DNA of 64,000 nucleotides from Rutstroemia sp. NJR-2017a BVV2 (taxonomy: Eukaryota > Ascomycota > Leotiomycetes > Helotiales > Rutstroemiaceae): positions 62,001 to 126,000 of the forward strand of contig NJPS01000002.1 of the NCBI GenBank assembly GCA_002946415.1, in the 5' to 3' direction. Positions 11,776-22,918 of the stretch are shown here, one piece after another. The number at the start of each line of letters is the position of its first letter. Position 1 is the first letter of the stretch. The notes beneath the pieces are model-generated. The model did not search any database and was not told where the DNA came from. It saw only the letters and a list, made by a program, of their open reading frames with translations. Position numbers and translations under genes: made by a program.

Positions 11776-14431
11776 ATGTCCAGGAATGAAAACCCTCCAG
11801 GAAGTCCAGTGGCTGTTCTGTTAGACCCACGAACTGACATTCCAATTGGCGAGAGGGACATTAGACTTGAAGACTATCTCAACGACAAAGTCCAGGCTCG
11901 AGCTGATTTAAGTAATCTTACGACATTGTTGGAGAATGTAGAGGTTCAGAAGCAGCAACTAGAAGAACAGGTAGAACCCTCCATACCTATCTAGCAGGAT
12001 CCGCTGACTTATTTCTTACTTGTAGCTAGAAGATGCCCGGAACAAGCTCGCGGAGGCCAAAAAGGCTTCCGCAGACCATACTTCGTCGCTGGCTAGGCAG
12101 ACCGAAGAATTCGAGAAGCAGCAGGACAGCTTACGGGAAAGGCTGACAATAGTTACGTCTTCAAACACACCTGAGGAAACTATGCGGCGGTTGAAGGGAC
12201 CCATGGAGAAACTCCGACAAGTGGAACTGGCACAGGCATATGTAGAACTGTTGAAAGAAGTCGATAGAATGACGAAAGATGCTCGGTCACATCTGCCTCA
12301 TGATCCCAAGGCTGCCTTGGAACCATATGTCCGTCTACGCCAGCTTGCCATAGCATTACGTGCCGCTCAAGAGCCTGCGGAAGGCGCTGCTGTTCACCTC
12401 GTTTCCTATGTAGAGCAAACATCTACTCAGTTATGGGCGCAGATGGTTCAAATTCTAACCAAGGAATTCAAGGACATACTTGCAACATTGAAATGGCCAA
12501 ATACGGAAATTGAACCAACCCGTGAATGGAGCGACTGTTTTACAAGACTTCTGGAACTCCAAGCCCCAGAAATTAAGGATGCTCAGGGTCCCCTCATTCT
12601 TCTGCCTTTCTCTGTTATGGTGGAGCCTTTGGAGATGGGTTTTCGATTTCATTTCATGGGGGAAAAGTCAACAGGTGCGGCTAGTCACGTAAGTCTCTAC
12701 ACCATCAGACAAATATTTGGGTTAACAATATTAGCTTGGAGAGCTTTTCCTTCCATGGTTCATTGCAACTGTTACAGAATACGAGAACTACCTTCGGGAT
12801 AATGTTGGCCCTGTTCTTGCAGCTCACTTCATCGGTAACCCTCTTGCTGGAAATTCGCTCTACGTTGACCCTGTATCTGCCTTCATTACTGCCCTACTAC
12901 CAGTCATAAGGGAGAAGACGAACGCAATACTTTCAGAAATCAGCAACGAGCCTTTGTCTGTGAGCAAATTTATCAACGAACTAATCGTTTGGGATGAAAA
13001 TGTTAGGACCAAGTTCTTATACGATGGAGGCAATGCCGAGGTTGGATGGAAGGGTTTGACTTGGGATATCTTAGACGTGTGGTTCAATCGATGGCTGGAT
13101 GTAGAGCAATCACTCGTTATACAACGCTATGAGGAGATTATCCAAGCATCCGACAGTGGTCTTATTGACTATGATAGCAACGAAGACAGGAAGACGAAGG
13201 CTACTTTCGGAGCCACGAAGATAACTGATCTCTTGAAAAATGTCACCACGCTATACCAAGGAGTGAGACGCTTCTCCCACAAATTGCGCTTCTTCCTTCA
13301 CGGGCAGGTCAGCGTCCTCGATAGATATCAGCTACGCCTAGACGATGCCTTGGAGGCTTATATGTCCTTGACCTCAAGTGTTATCGGCACATTTCAGACC
13401 TATACCAGAGAAGAGCGAATGTCTGTCGAAGGCATGGCAGGAATAGTTAGCCTGTCTAAAGTCTTTTGCAGCGCAGATCATATTGTTACTACGCTCCGAG
13501 AGATGACCAACGAAGATGTGAGAACCCATACAACATGATATGAAGCTTTTACTGACATGGAATTAGTTTTTCGTCGAACTCTACGACGAACTTGACGCGA
13601 GAGCAAAAGTTACGCAGCCAGAGAGCGGTATTGCTGGACCAGAAACCCTTTCAACAGTCAAAATGTCTACTTCTTTGAAACTGGGAACTGGTGAGGGATC
13701 TATGTTCGACACAAGCATTAACAGCTTCAAAGCAATCAGAGACAGAGCAGAAAATCTTCTGCAGCAAGCAATCAAGTATTCATTACCTTCAGCTCTCAAG
13801 CCTTATCTTACCAAGGCACAGTGGGCCACTGTTGGAGATGAGCCTCTTTCTAGTACGCATTGCCCAAAATTTTCAAGTGTCCGCAACTAACCGTACTCTA
13901 GTGGCGTTCTCCTCCAATATTACCATTTCTCCAGAGCTTGATCAACCACTCCAAGTAAGATTCCACTGACCTTATATGCACGCCGAACTAACATAGTCAT
14001 AGACTCTACAAGAAGACATGGCCTATCTCTACAAAACCATCTCCTACACATCATTCATGCGCATCTGGCGTCAAGCCATCTCCACTCTCGAGGATCTCCT
14101 CTGGGGGGAGGTTCTCTTGAAACAAGACTTCACCACCTTAGGCGCAGCTCGCTTTGCACAGGATCTCAGAGGCATACAAAATGTATTCGGCATGTATTTC
14201 GATATGGGCACAGAATCATCCTTCACCATGGTGCGGCTTGCACAGGGCATACGCTTGTTAAATCTGCCTGTGAAGGCAGAGGAGGGGGAGATGTCTTTGT
14301 TGGAGGTAGCTGAGAAGATTTATGCTAGTAGAGAGGATTGTGAGGCTGTATTGCGTACGTTGGGCTTGGATTTATTGGGCAATACGCATGCGAGGCAGAT
14401 TATGCAGAGAAGGGTCGAGGCTAGTGATTAG
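11776..14431 (+). CDS. RINT1/Tip20-family Golgi-ER tethering protein
   Basis: RINT-1/Tip20 proteins are subunits of the Dsl1/NRZ complex that tethers COPI vesicles at the ER. Animal RINT-1 was also found as a Rad50 partner. Six exons: 11776-11970, 12026-12688, 12735-13517, 13567-13852, 13902-13954 and 14003-14431. All joins keep frame and give 802 residues. The N-terminus has an acidic/hydrophobic segment, then a coiled coil (residues ~45-110). The middle holds family blocks such as PLILLPFSVMVEPLEMGFRFHF and the ELFLPWFIATVTEYENYL region. The C-terminal helical part ends with LGNTHARQIMQRRVEASD. The start ATG is preceded by a stop-rich leader. The family match is firm; which function dominates here is not visible. 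Confidence 0.9.
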
Positions 14432-15242
14432 GTGTCTGAGGAGAGGGGGCGGCGCAAAGAGAAAGGGATGCTAAGGGGATGCAGTCATCCTTATCTCATG
14501 CTAGGAATATTCACTTAGCGTTCACGAATCATGAGTTAAAAATTTGATGCCGAAAAGTATGGCTTCGACGCGTTAACTCAACCGTGATATTTTTTTGCTT
14601 CTCTTACAGCATTCTCCTCTCCAAAATACAAACAGCGCTTAGCAACACAGCCCTCGACCTTCTCATATAATTCTCAGTTTTTTCGTCCGGATTCCTCTTA
14701 TCCCAAATCACTTGCTTCCTACCCCATTCGCTGTCGAAAGAGCACGAAACTATCACACATCACACCAACATACGTCGTCGCCCACCATACCGAATCAGTC
14801 AACAAAACATGGACAAAAAAACGTCAAAATAAACATACAACAGTGGGGATTCGCTGGTGGTCACCCACCCAACTACTAATCCACCGATTCAAGGCTTGTG
14901 TATGGCAGAGCGGACGGGATGCCCAATGCTCCTTGATCTATGGTCGTATGTGACAGTTCGTGTCTAATATAATACTATATAACGATAACTATAGATCCGA
15001 GTCGAGTATAAGTGTTTTGAGATATTGTGCCGGACAGAGTAAATCAAAATTGATAGAATCCTTAAAGGTTGCACGGTATGTCCATAGCTTGCGGGCGTCT
15101 TTTATAGGCCTACAGCCGGTAACGCCCGTAACGGCCGGCGCGGTCGTTGGTGCTCCAACTATCAGGCTATCCTAGGTTAGCTGGTACGATTCTGGTCGAA
15201 TCGTCACAGCAAGTAGAATTTAGTCCCAGTCCGTAAAGGATT
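14432..15242. other. Intergenic region, no gene seen
   Basis: An 811-bp stretch between the RINT1-family gene and the NLR-like gene. It is AT-rich with one GC-rich patch (about 15110-15150). It includes an 18-bp word at 14932-14949 that recurs at 17960-17977, on the other side of the NLR-like gene. No coding frame was recognised. Confidence 0.5.
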
Positions 15243-17772
15243 TCATTTATCTCGCCAAACATGCGTGAGCCTCTTTCTTCTCCTAGTCGGAGAACCCCGT
15301 CTGCTCCTTATCTCCATCCCCATCTCTTCACCTTCTTCACCTTCTTCACCTTCGTCATCATCGGTGTCATCGTTGTCATCGTCGTCATCGTCGTCCTCGT
15401 CGTCATCCTCTAACTCGGCCTTCCATGCAGCCAATGCTGAGCAGGAAGCCAAGGTGTTTGGATGTTCAAATCCCAAGACACGTTTCCATGCTTCTATACA
15501 TTCCTCCATAAGTCTTACAGCTTGGATTACTCTGCCGGATTTTTTCCACGTAATTGCGAGATTGCCTATGCTGGTAATCGTATGTGGATGGTCCGCTCCG
15601 AGTTTCTTCCTGCGTGTCTCTAGCACTTGCACCGCTAGCTCTTCAGCGGCGTCCCACCGCCCTTGATCGTTGTATATCAACGCGAGATGACCCATACTGA
15701 CAAGTGTATCTGGATGGTCCGCTCCGAGTTTCTTCCTGCGTGTCTCTAGCACTTGCACCGCTAGCTCTTCAGCGGCGTCCCACCGCCCTTGGTTGTTGTA
15801 TATCGATGCGAGATAACCTATACTGATAAGTGTAGCTGGATGGTCCGCTCCGAGTATCTCCTTGCTCGTCTCCATCACTTGCATACATAGCTCTTCAGCT
15901 ATATCCCACTTCCTTTGACTATAGTATATCGATACGAGATTAACCATACTAGTAAGTGTATTTGGATCATCTGCTCCGAGTTTCTTCTTGCTCGTTTCCA
16001 TTACTTGTACTGCTAGCTGTTCAGCCGCATCCCACTGCCCCCTAAGACTGTATACTAAGCCTACCATTGTTATACTAGCTAGCGTACTGTTGTGCTCTTG
16101 ACCAAGAATCTTTTTTCTGACGTTCATTGCCCGAATCGACATCTCTTCCGCCTCTGTACCTTTCCCCATCTCCCTCGCGTACCATGCTGCCTTGTATAGT
16201 ATCGAAGCCCAGTCTCTTAACACGTCTTGTTCCTCCGGCTGTTGAGCTAGTGCTGATTGTGCATGTGGGAAAAGCGTCTGGCACTTCACCCAATTCTCGT
16301 AATCCCACATCGGAAGCTCTGCGTCAAGGTTCTTAATAAACTGCTTTTTCCATCTCTCTTGCTGCTTGTGAGCTTGAAGCCATTTTCGTGTAGCCAGCTG
16401 CACTAGTCTGTGCATTTCAAAGGTTCTATCCGCAGCGATGGAAATGAATGAATAATCTCGTAGAGCTAAGATATCCTTTTCGAATCTATCACCTATAGTA
16501 GACTGTGAACTACTATCTTCATCATAATCGGTAAAATTGGTGAGATCAGCATGATTATCGTCGTTGGTCTCTTTCTCGTCTTGCTGTGAGTTTCCCTGCT
16601 CCTCTCGACTCTGAAGTAGAGACTCAGGGATTCCTTGCCGGTCGAAAAAGCTCATGAGTGACAATAAGTCAGCAGCTGAGGGTCTTGTCTTACGGATATG
16701 ATCGAATGATATTTGCCATGTAATAATAATAGAGTTCTTTGCTTCCCAATCTCGACGAAGCCGTTCGCCTTCGAAGTTAAGGAGACTCATTCTCTTACGA
16801 TCGCTCCTCTGAAAATCCCGAAGGTAATCTTGTACAGAATAGCGCGGTGCTCTTTGGCATATATATGCAGCTGCTTGAACGATAGCAAGCGGCATAAACT
16901 CGAGTGCTGCGACAAGCTCGACAGCATCATTGCTTTCGTTACTTCTTCCCAATTTTTTTTCAAGGAGTCCCTGTGCATCTACCTCGCCCATCGGTTCAAC
17001 TGTAATGATGTCGCGCTGTTCAACCAGCTTTAGCGCAGCGCTTTTGCTTCGTGTTGTTATGAGAATCGATCCATTTGGGCACTGCGGAAGATAGGCTACA
17101 AGTGGTTTTCCACTGCCCATACTGTTCGTTTGCCTAATATCACTGGTGCTTTGAGCCTGAGTAAGGAAGCCAGCATCATCCGCATTATCAAGTATAAGAA
17201 TCCACTTTCCCTTCCTCTCGTTGCGGAGCCAGTCGTGCACAAGCTGGAATATATTGACTTGTAAATCCTGCCTCCCGGGGATCTTGACGTAGTTTGCGAT
17301 TTCTCGGAAGCTCTGTTCAAACCGGGAGGCATTACTTGCATGGACCCAGAAAACCCATGTTTCCGGCGATTGGTCTCGGGTTCGGTACGCATATTCGATA
17401 GCAAGTTGTGACTTGCTTCGTAGCACTTAGCCATCCGTAATGCAAGAGTGTTTCACACTTACCCGACGCCGCCCAGGCCAACTAGAGCAATCCGAGATCC
17501 TAAGACAGCACATTTCTGGTGAATCTGATCAAGTATTATTTCTCGCTTGACAAAGTCTCTATCACGATTGAAAGGTATGACAATCGACGGGTTCGGTGGA
17601 GTTTCTACTCGCTCTAAGGTTGAGGTGGGGCCTTCATTAGCGCTGGTAAGGCTTAGACCCTTTGCAACTCACCAGGAGGGACATGGTGATGAAACCCAAT
17701 ATCAACTGGACCGTTGATTGTGCCGGCTTGGAAGCCGGAGTTGGCGTCACCACAAGATATCGTGGACGCCAT
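15243..17772 (-). CDS. NB-ARC/TPR NOD-like receptor with N-terminal amyloid-like motif
   Basis: This is a fungal STAND (NLR-like) ATPase. Exons 17673-17772, 17463-17631 and 15243-17415 keep phase and give 813 residues. Residues ~11-23 read NSGFQAGTINGPV, a core like the RHIM/PP amyloid signalling motifs (Q-x-G-x-x-N). The NB-ARC domain follows. Its P-loop GLGGVGKSQL (about 84-93) is split by intron 2 within the GK codon pair. Walker B is WILILDN, the sensor is SILITTRSKSA, then FMPLAIVQAAAYI and the MHD-like MHRLVQLATRKWL. About 531-750 are five TPR units of 42 residues, with GADHPDTL-type joints; two are nearly identical. An Asp/Glu-rich tail and a basic end (RRRKRL) close it. No separate effector domain is encoded before the motif. 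The likely role is self/non-self recognition with cell-death signalling to a partner (inferred from the family). Confidence 0.9.
15585..15791 (-). repeat. Near-identical TPR-coding tandem repeats (126-bp period)
   Basis: An 81-bp block at 15585-15665 recurs without a mismatch at 15711-15791, exactly 126 bp (42 codons) further on. The flanking parts of the unit are also similar, and older, more diverged units follow up to about 16100. Identity this high inside a TPR array points to recent duplication or gene conversion, as in fungal NLR genes with highly conserved internal repeats. Confidence 0.9.
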
Positions 17773-18427
17773 CGCAGTAGAGTGGTTTTGCGACAAAGTA
17801 TTCACAGCAGTTCAGCATATCGATATAGATCGCTATCCATCAGCCGCAGATGTTTTCGGTTGGAAGGATCCCCTGTTCGCCGCTTAGTCGGCACGTGAGT
17901 GTCATTGTACTAGATTTGAGAAACTATTTTAGGGAAGACAGAGAGATTGTCCAATTCTTCTTGATCTATGGTCGTATTTGCTTGGTTTGTGGTTATTCTA
18001 ACTTATATGCTGTGTTTCTTAAGGTGGGTCGATTATTCGTATGAACTTGGCAAGTCAGGTACTTTCTGTGAGATGCTAAATTGGCGAGAGGATTTAGTAT
18101 GAGGTAAGGCATTTTGAATGTGAACATAGTTCTAAGTAGGACGCTACGGCCCTCAGCATTTTCAAATGAGACGCGCCTCAAGAACTTCGAGCAGGCGGGT
18201 AAGTGATTGCACGTTATACAAAACACACTATAAGAATTGACCGAGACAGGGTATTCAATGGTTCAGCAAGTAAAAAACACATCAACTACACCGTGAAATC
18301 AAAAACATCCATTAAGTCAATGAGGTCGTATTTGTCTAAGCAATGCTCTTGCATTGAAAGCTGGCTAAGACGAAAGACATCCCAAATACTAGTCAATAAC
18401 TCCGCATTCCCAACCAACAATAACACT
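17773..18427. other. Intergenic: NLR promoter and RPS26 3' region
   Basis: A 655-bp stretch that contains the second copy of the 18-bp word (17960-17977) and no supported gene. The frame upstream of the NLR start has stops, so I see no missing N-terminal effector domain directly adjoining it. Confidence 0.5.
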
Positions 18428-19087
18428 CTAAGCAGTAGTAGTCTTAGCAGCGGCTTGGTTTGGGTTGACCTTCTTTCCGTCCTTGTTGTACCTAACACGT
18501 GGGGGTGGTGCACGGTTACGTCTTCCTTCACGGGAACGAACTCTGCAAAAGAGAGAATCAGCCAAAGTGTTCTCGAAAGGCCAAACTTACTTGTAGTTCG
18601 ACCAAGGTTCATCTCAAAGCTTTTTACATACCGGACAATCTTGCCGTGGATGGCACAAGAGACACAGTATTGTAGCTTGAGGTACATCTTGGGAACTGCG
18701 TATTCAGCGAACACTGATGCTTCAGAGATATCACCTGTATTATATCCAAGTCAGCACAAGCGTCCCAATATCTATGTTGTCATCCACCAGCGGTTCCCGA
18801 AGGAGCGCAATTCTGGAGGGCGAAAAGGTATATTACGTACGGATAGCAGCGGACTCAACCATGTTGCGGATGGTGAATCTCTTTATCGCCTTGTCCTTGG
18901 GTGTGCATCGGGAGCAGTTGGAGCATCTGATGGGCTTGACGTGACCGCGTCCCTTCTTGTTACGTCCACTAAATTCCAATCAGCCTCCAATTTCATTTGT
19001 GCATGCTTTCCAACGAGATTCCCGAAATAAATGGCAGTCGTCGATTGGGGAGAGGGTATCGTACTTGGACGCGCGCTTCTTGACCAT
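18428..19087 (-). CDS. RPS26: 40S ribosomal protein eS26
   Basis: eS26 is a small-subunit protein near the mRNA exit channel. Four exons, 19065-19087, 18841-18968, 18632-18734 and 18428-18542, give 122 residues, close to the usual 119. The start MVKKRAS is followed by [15 protein letters not shown]. The zinc-binding cysteines CSNCSRC and CVSC are present. The C-terminus has the [19 protein letters not shown] block. All introns are typical GT..AG. The gene is head to head with the ubiquitin-S27a gene, with 390 bp between the start codons. This placement would allow joint control of two 40S components. Confidence 0.96.
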
Positions 19088-19995
<908 letters not shown>

Positions 19996-20883
19996 GCGAC
20001 TTTAACCAGTCCGTCGATGAGTTTGGAGGAATAATATCTTGCAAGCTATGATGTATCTTAGATGTTCAATCAATGCTCTGCAGATTCTCCAAGCAATTGA
20101 ACCTTCATGCAATGTGAAATGAAAAACCGCTCCATGTGAACGAGGCGACGTGGCGGGGATGAATGCTTTGGAATCAAACACAAAATGAGCTTACCAAGCA
20201 ACGCAGTGGCGAAAATATCATGACCACTTCAATCGTGTATAAGTGTACACAATCCGTAAAGACTATCATTCCGTCTTGACTCGACTTGAACGGTCTGTAA
20301 GATCTTTATATAGACCTCTTGTACTACAAATCAAGAATGTTGGTGTTGGCTGTATCTTCGAGGGAAACGCTTTCATTTCTTGAAGCTGTCTGCGTCAAGG
20401 GATCAAAATTATCAGTGATTTGCGAATTCCTATCATTGTTGGCTGTGTGAAAAGGAAGAGGCGTTGAAAATAAAATGACGCCTCAGCTCCGTTAGTTCGA
20501 AGTTATGAGCTCTCAACCAAATAACTATGTTGTGTATGATTTCTCATGTGAGGTAGAAGTTCTCACTTTGTACGCATGTTGTACACCAGATGACCATTTC
20601 AGCGTCTATTTAATAATAACCTTGGAAATGCTTGGTGGTTGTAGTAAGGTATTCTGGATGCTCTGGAAAGTACATCCTTTAAAATTCTTCTAGTATATGC
20701 ATTATGAAGGCTACTTTTGTCCTTTTCTATGCCTAATTATCCCCAACAGTCAACTCCGAAGATCAATTCTATATCCAAGCCCCCTTTTTGTCCAAGCCTT
20801 TTCCCTCTAGGACCTACAACCAAAGTTGAGACCAAACTAATACCAAAAAAGCAGCTCTATATAATTATCACCCCGCTCCCTAC
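19996..20883. other. Intergenic 3' region, no gene seen
   Basis: An 888-bp stretch between the converging ubiquitin-S27a and AIM6-like genes. There are only short frames without family features, and I see no RNA gene. Confidence 0.55.
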
Positions 20884-21891
20884 TCATAACACTACACATC
20901 CACGACCTTCCTCCACATCATCATACTCTGAAACCTCCTTATACCGCGCCCCAATCCCAATCCCATCCACAACACACCCTCTCAACCACCTCGCTCCCCT
21001 CTCCAAATCATCCGCATTCAAACAAAACACCCCACTCTCAACCAACAACCTCCACCACCCCTCATCATCCGGCGTACCCCAATATCTAGGAATCAGTCCC
21101 CGCTCTCTCACGGCCTTACACTCCCTCCTCACCGTCGCAATCTGCTTTCTGCTCAACCCGCCCTTCACCGTAAACCAGCCAACAGACTTCAACAACTTCG
21201 CTGAACAGTACAGAGAATTCGTCGCGTTCTGCTCAGGCAGGAAGTTGAAAAACCGCGCGTCTTTGAATATCTCGATACGTCCGTTTGCGGGGTTTGTCGT
21301 GAGTGCGAAATCTGCGTCCCCGGTTCCGACGATGGTTAAGGGGCCGGAATGCATAGTCTCGGTGCGCTGGTCGTAGTAGGTGAGAAAGCCGGCTTGTCGG
21401 AAGGGTTCTAGCAAGTCGAGGAGGATGGGGATGCCGTCGTGGCCGCAGGGGACGGACTTGAAATCGATGGTTATGTGGAGGGATTGGTCTGGTTTTTCAT
21501 CATAGACGCCGATTTTGGGGGTAGGATTTCCACGGGATGCGTTTTGCTGAGTGAGGATCTCGAACAGAGGGTCGAGGTAGATGTTAGAGAGGGTCCAGAG
21601 CGGTCGGATTTCATTGAGGTCGTGGGAGGCGTACAGGACGCCGTCGCGTAGCCGACAGTCGGGCTCGATGGCTATGCAGCCGGCGGCGAGAGCGCCGAAG
21701 AGGGGCACCGGTTGGTGCTCGTTATTGTGGGACCAGCACATGACGGGGACGATGCCGGTGGTGAAGGAGGGGTGCCAGGCGGGGGAGTGGACGGGGTGGG
21801 AGGGGGTGGGAGCGGACCATGCGGAGATGGTCTTCTTGATACCCGGGATCGCGGCGTCGGGTTCTGCGGAAGGCGGGGTAAGAGGAGCCAT
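20884..21891 (-). CDS. AIM6: AIM6-like PLC-type phosphodiesterase
   Basis: This is a protein of the Altered Inheritance of Mitochondria 6 family, which has the fold of PI-PLC/GDPD phosphodiesterases. It is a single exon of 335 residues. The start is the ATG at 21891 (MAPLTPPSAEPD); the longer frame upstream begins at TTG. Family features are SHNNEHQPVPLFGAL, GCIAIEPDCRLRDGVLYASHD (split here as the Glu and His of the presumed active site) and TIDFKS. The C-terminal part has RKQIATVRRECKAVRERGLIPRYWGTPD. There is no signal peptide in this model, and the substrate is unknown. The yeast name reflects a screen phenotype, not a proven reaction. Confidence 0.85.
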   Translation of the reverse strand: MAPLTPPSAEPDAAIPGIKKTISAWSAPTPSHPVHSPAWHPSFTTGIVPVMCWSHNNEHQPVPLFGALAAGCIAIEPDCRLRDGVLYASHDLNEIRPLWTLSNIYLDPLFEILTQQNASRGNPTPKIGVYDEKPDQSLHITIDFKSVPCGHDGIPILLDLLEPFRQAGFLTYYDQRTETMHSGPLTIVGTGDADFALTTNPANGRIEIFKDARFFNFLPEQNATNSLYCSAKLLKSVGWFTVKGGLSRKQIATVRRECKAVRERGLIPRYWGTPDDEGWWRLLVESGVFCLNADDLERGARWLRGCVVDGIGIGARYKEVSEYDDVEEGRGCVVL

Positions 21892-22918
21892 TTTGATGGC
21901 TGAGTGTAGCAATTGAAATGAAATAGAAAAAGAAAGCAAATCTATATAGCGCCGAAGAACCCTTTAAACATCAATTAAGAAAATGTAAACGTGAACGGAA
22001 AACGCGGAGCCGGCGCTTGCTGGACACCGAAACTTGGACACGAATCGAATCCACAAAATCACGAAATCGAACACCACACCGCTCTCTGCAAACCTATATA
22101 CAAGGAAACCCAACCAAGGGGGCGAAGCGATGCAGACGCAGTCGTTCCATGTTCATTGTCCGTTAGGTAGTGAACGTGTGCATGGTACCCGATGTTGTTG
22201 GATAACCTTTAGATTATTACGTTGTTGGGCGTAACCTTGTTCGGAGATCTAGAACCAGAGCTTAAAATCCCAGCGCTCTGGTGTGCATGTGTGTAGCCGA
22301 TGTGGCGAATAGGATCGGGCGGGTAGATGCCGACACGTGGAGTGGATTCTGCTTCGATGGCTGGCGCTGGGGAAATGCTAAAGAAGGAGATAATGGGGGG
22401 CTTGGCTTTTCGGGGATAATTGCTTCGAAGGGTTGGGAGCATCCAATTACTTGTTGGTATCTTATTTTATACTTATTTCAAGGCGGCTAGAGATTGGGTT
22501 TTACAGCTTGGAGGGGGAGAAACGCACCTTGTGAAAGATCAGTATCAACCTCATCCTCAAGAAAATTGACACTTTTGGGACACTGATTTTTTCTGGGAGG
22601 TTTGCGCCGGAAATCATTTACCTTCTCCGCCCTCTTTCCAAGTCAATTGATAATTATTCTTTGGGAGATTCAGACCGTCTACGACATTCATACTCTACGG
22701 CATCCATTCATATCCTTAGACAGTCAAATTCTCTGGAATTCGAATTTACGTGAAAAAAGAATTGGATATTTTGTTCCCCTGTTCACTTATCCTTAGGATA
22801 AATTCTACCCAAAGAAAACGTAATCCAACCTCAATATTATCCTCAACTAGATGTATGCCGGATGCCTCAGTCCTCTTTTCACCTTAGCCACAAGATCCAA
22901 GATCTAAGATCTCATCAT
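21892..22918. other. Intergenic region, no gene seen
   Basis: About 1 kb upstream of the AIM6-like gene and downstream of the membrane-protein gene. No conserved frame or repeat was seen. It includes the AIM6 promoter. Confidence 0.5.

Noticed and set aside
18203..19030. A 275-codon plus-strand frame across RPS26
   Set aside because: It is antisense to RPS26 exons and introns; the minus-strand gene is certain.
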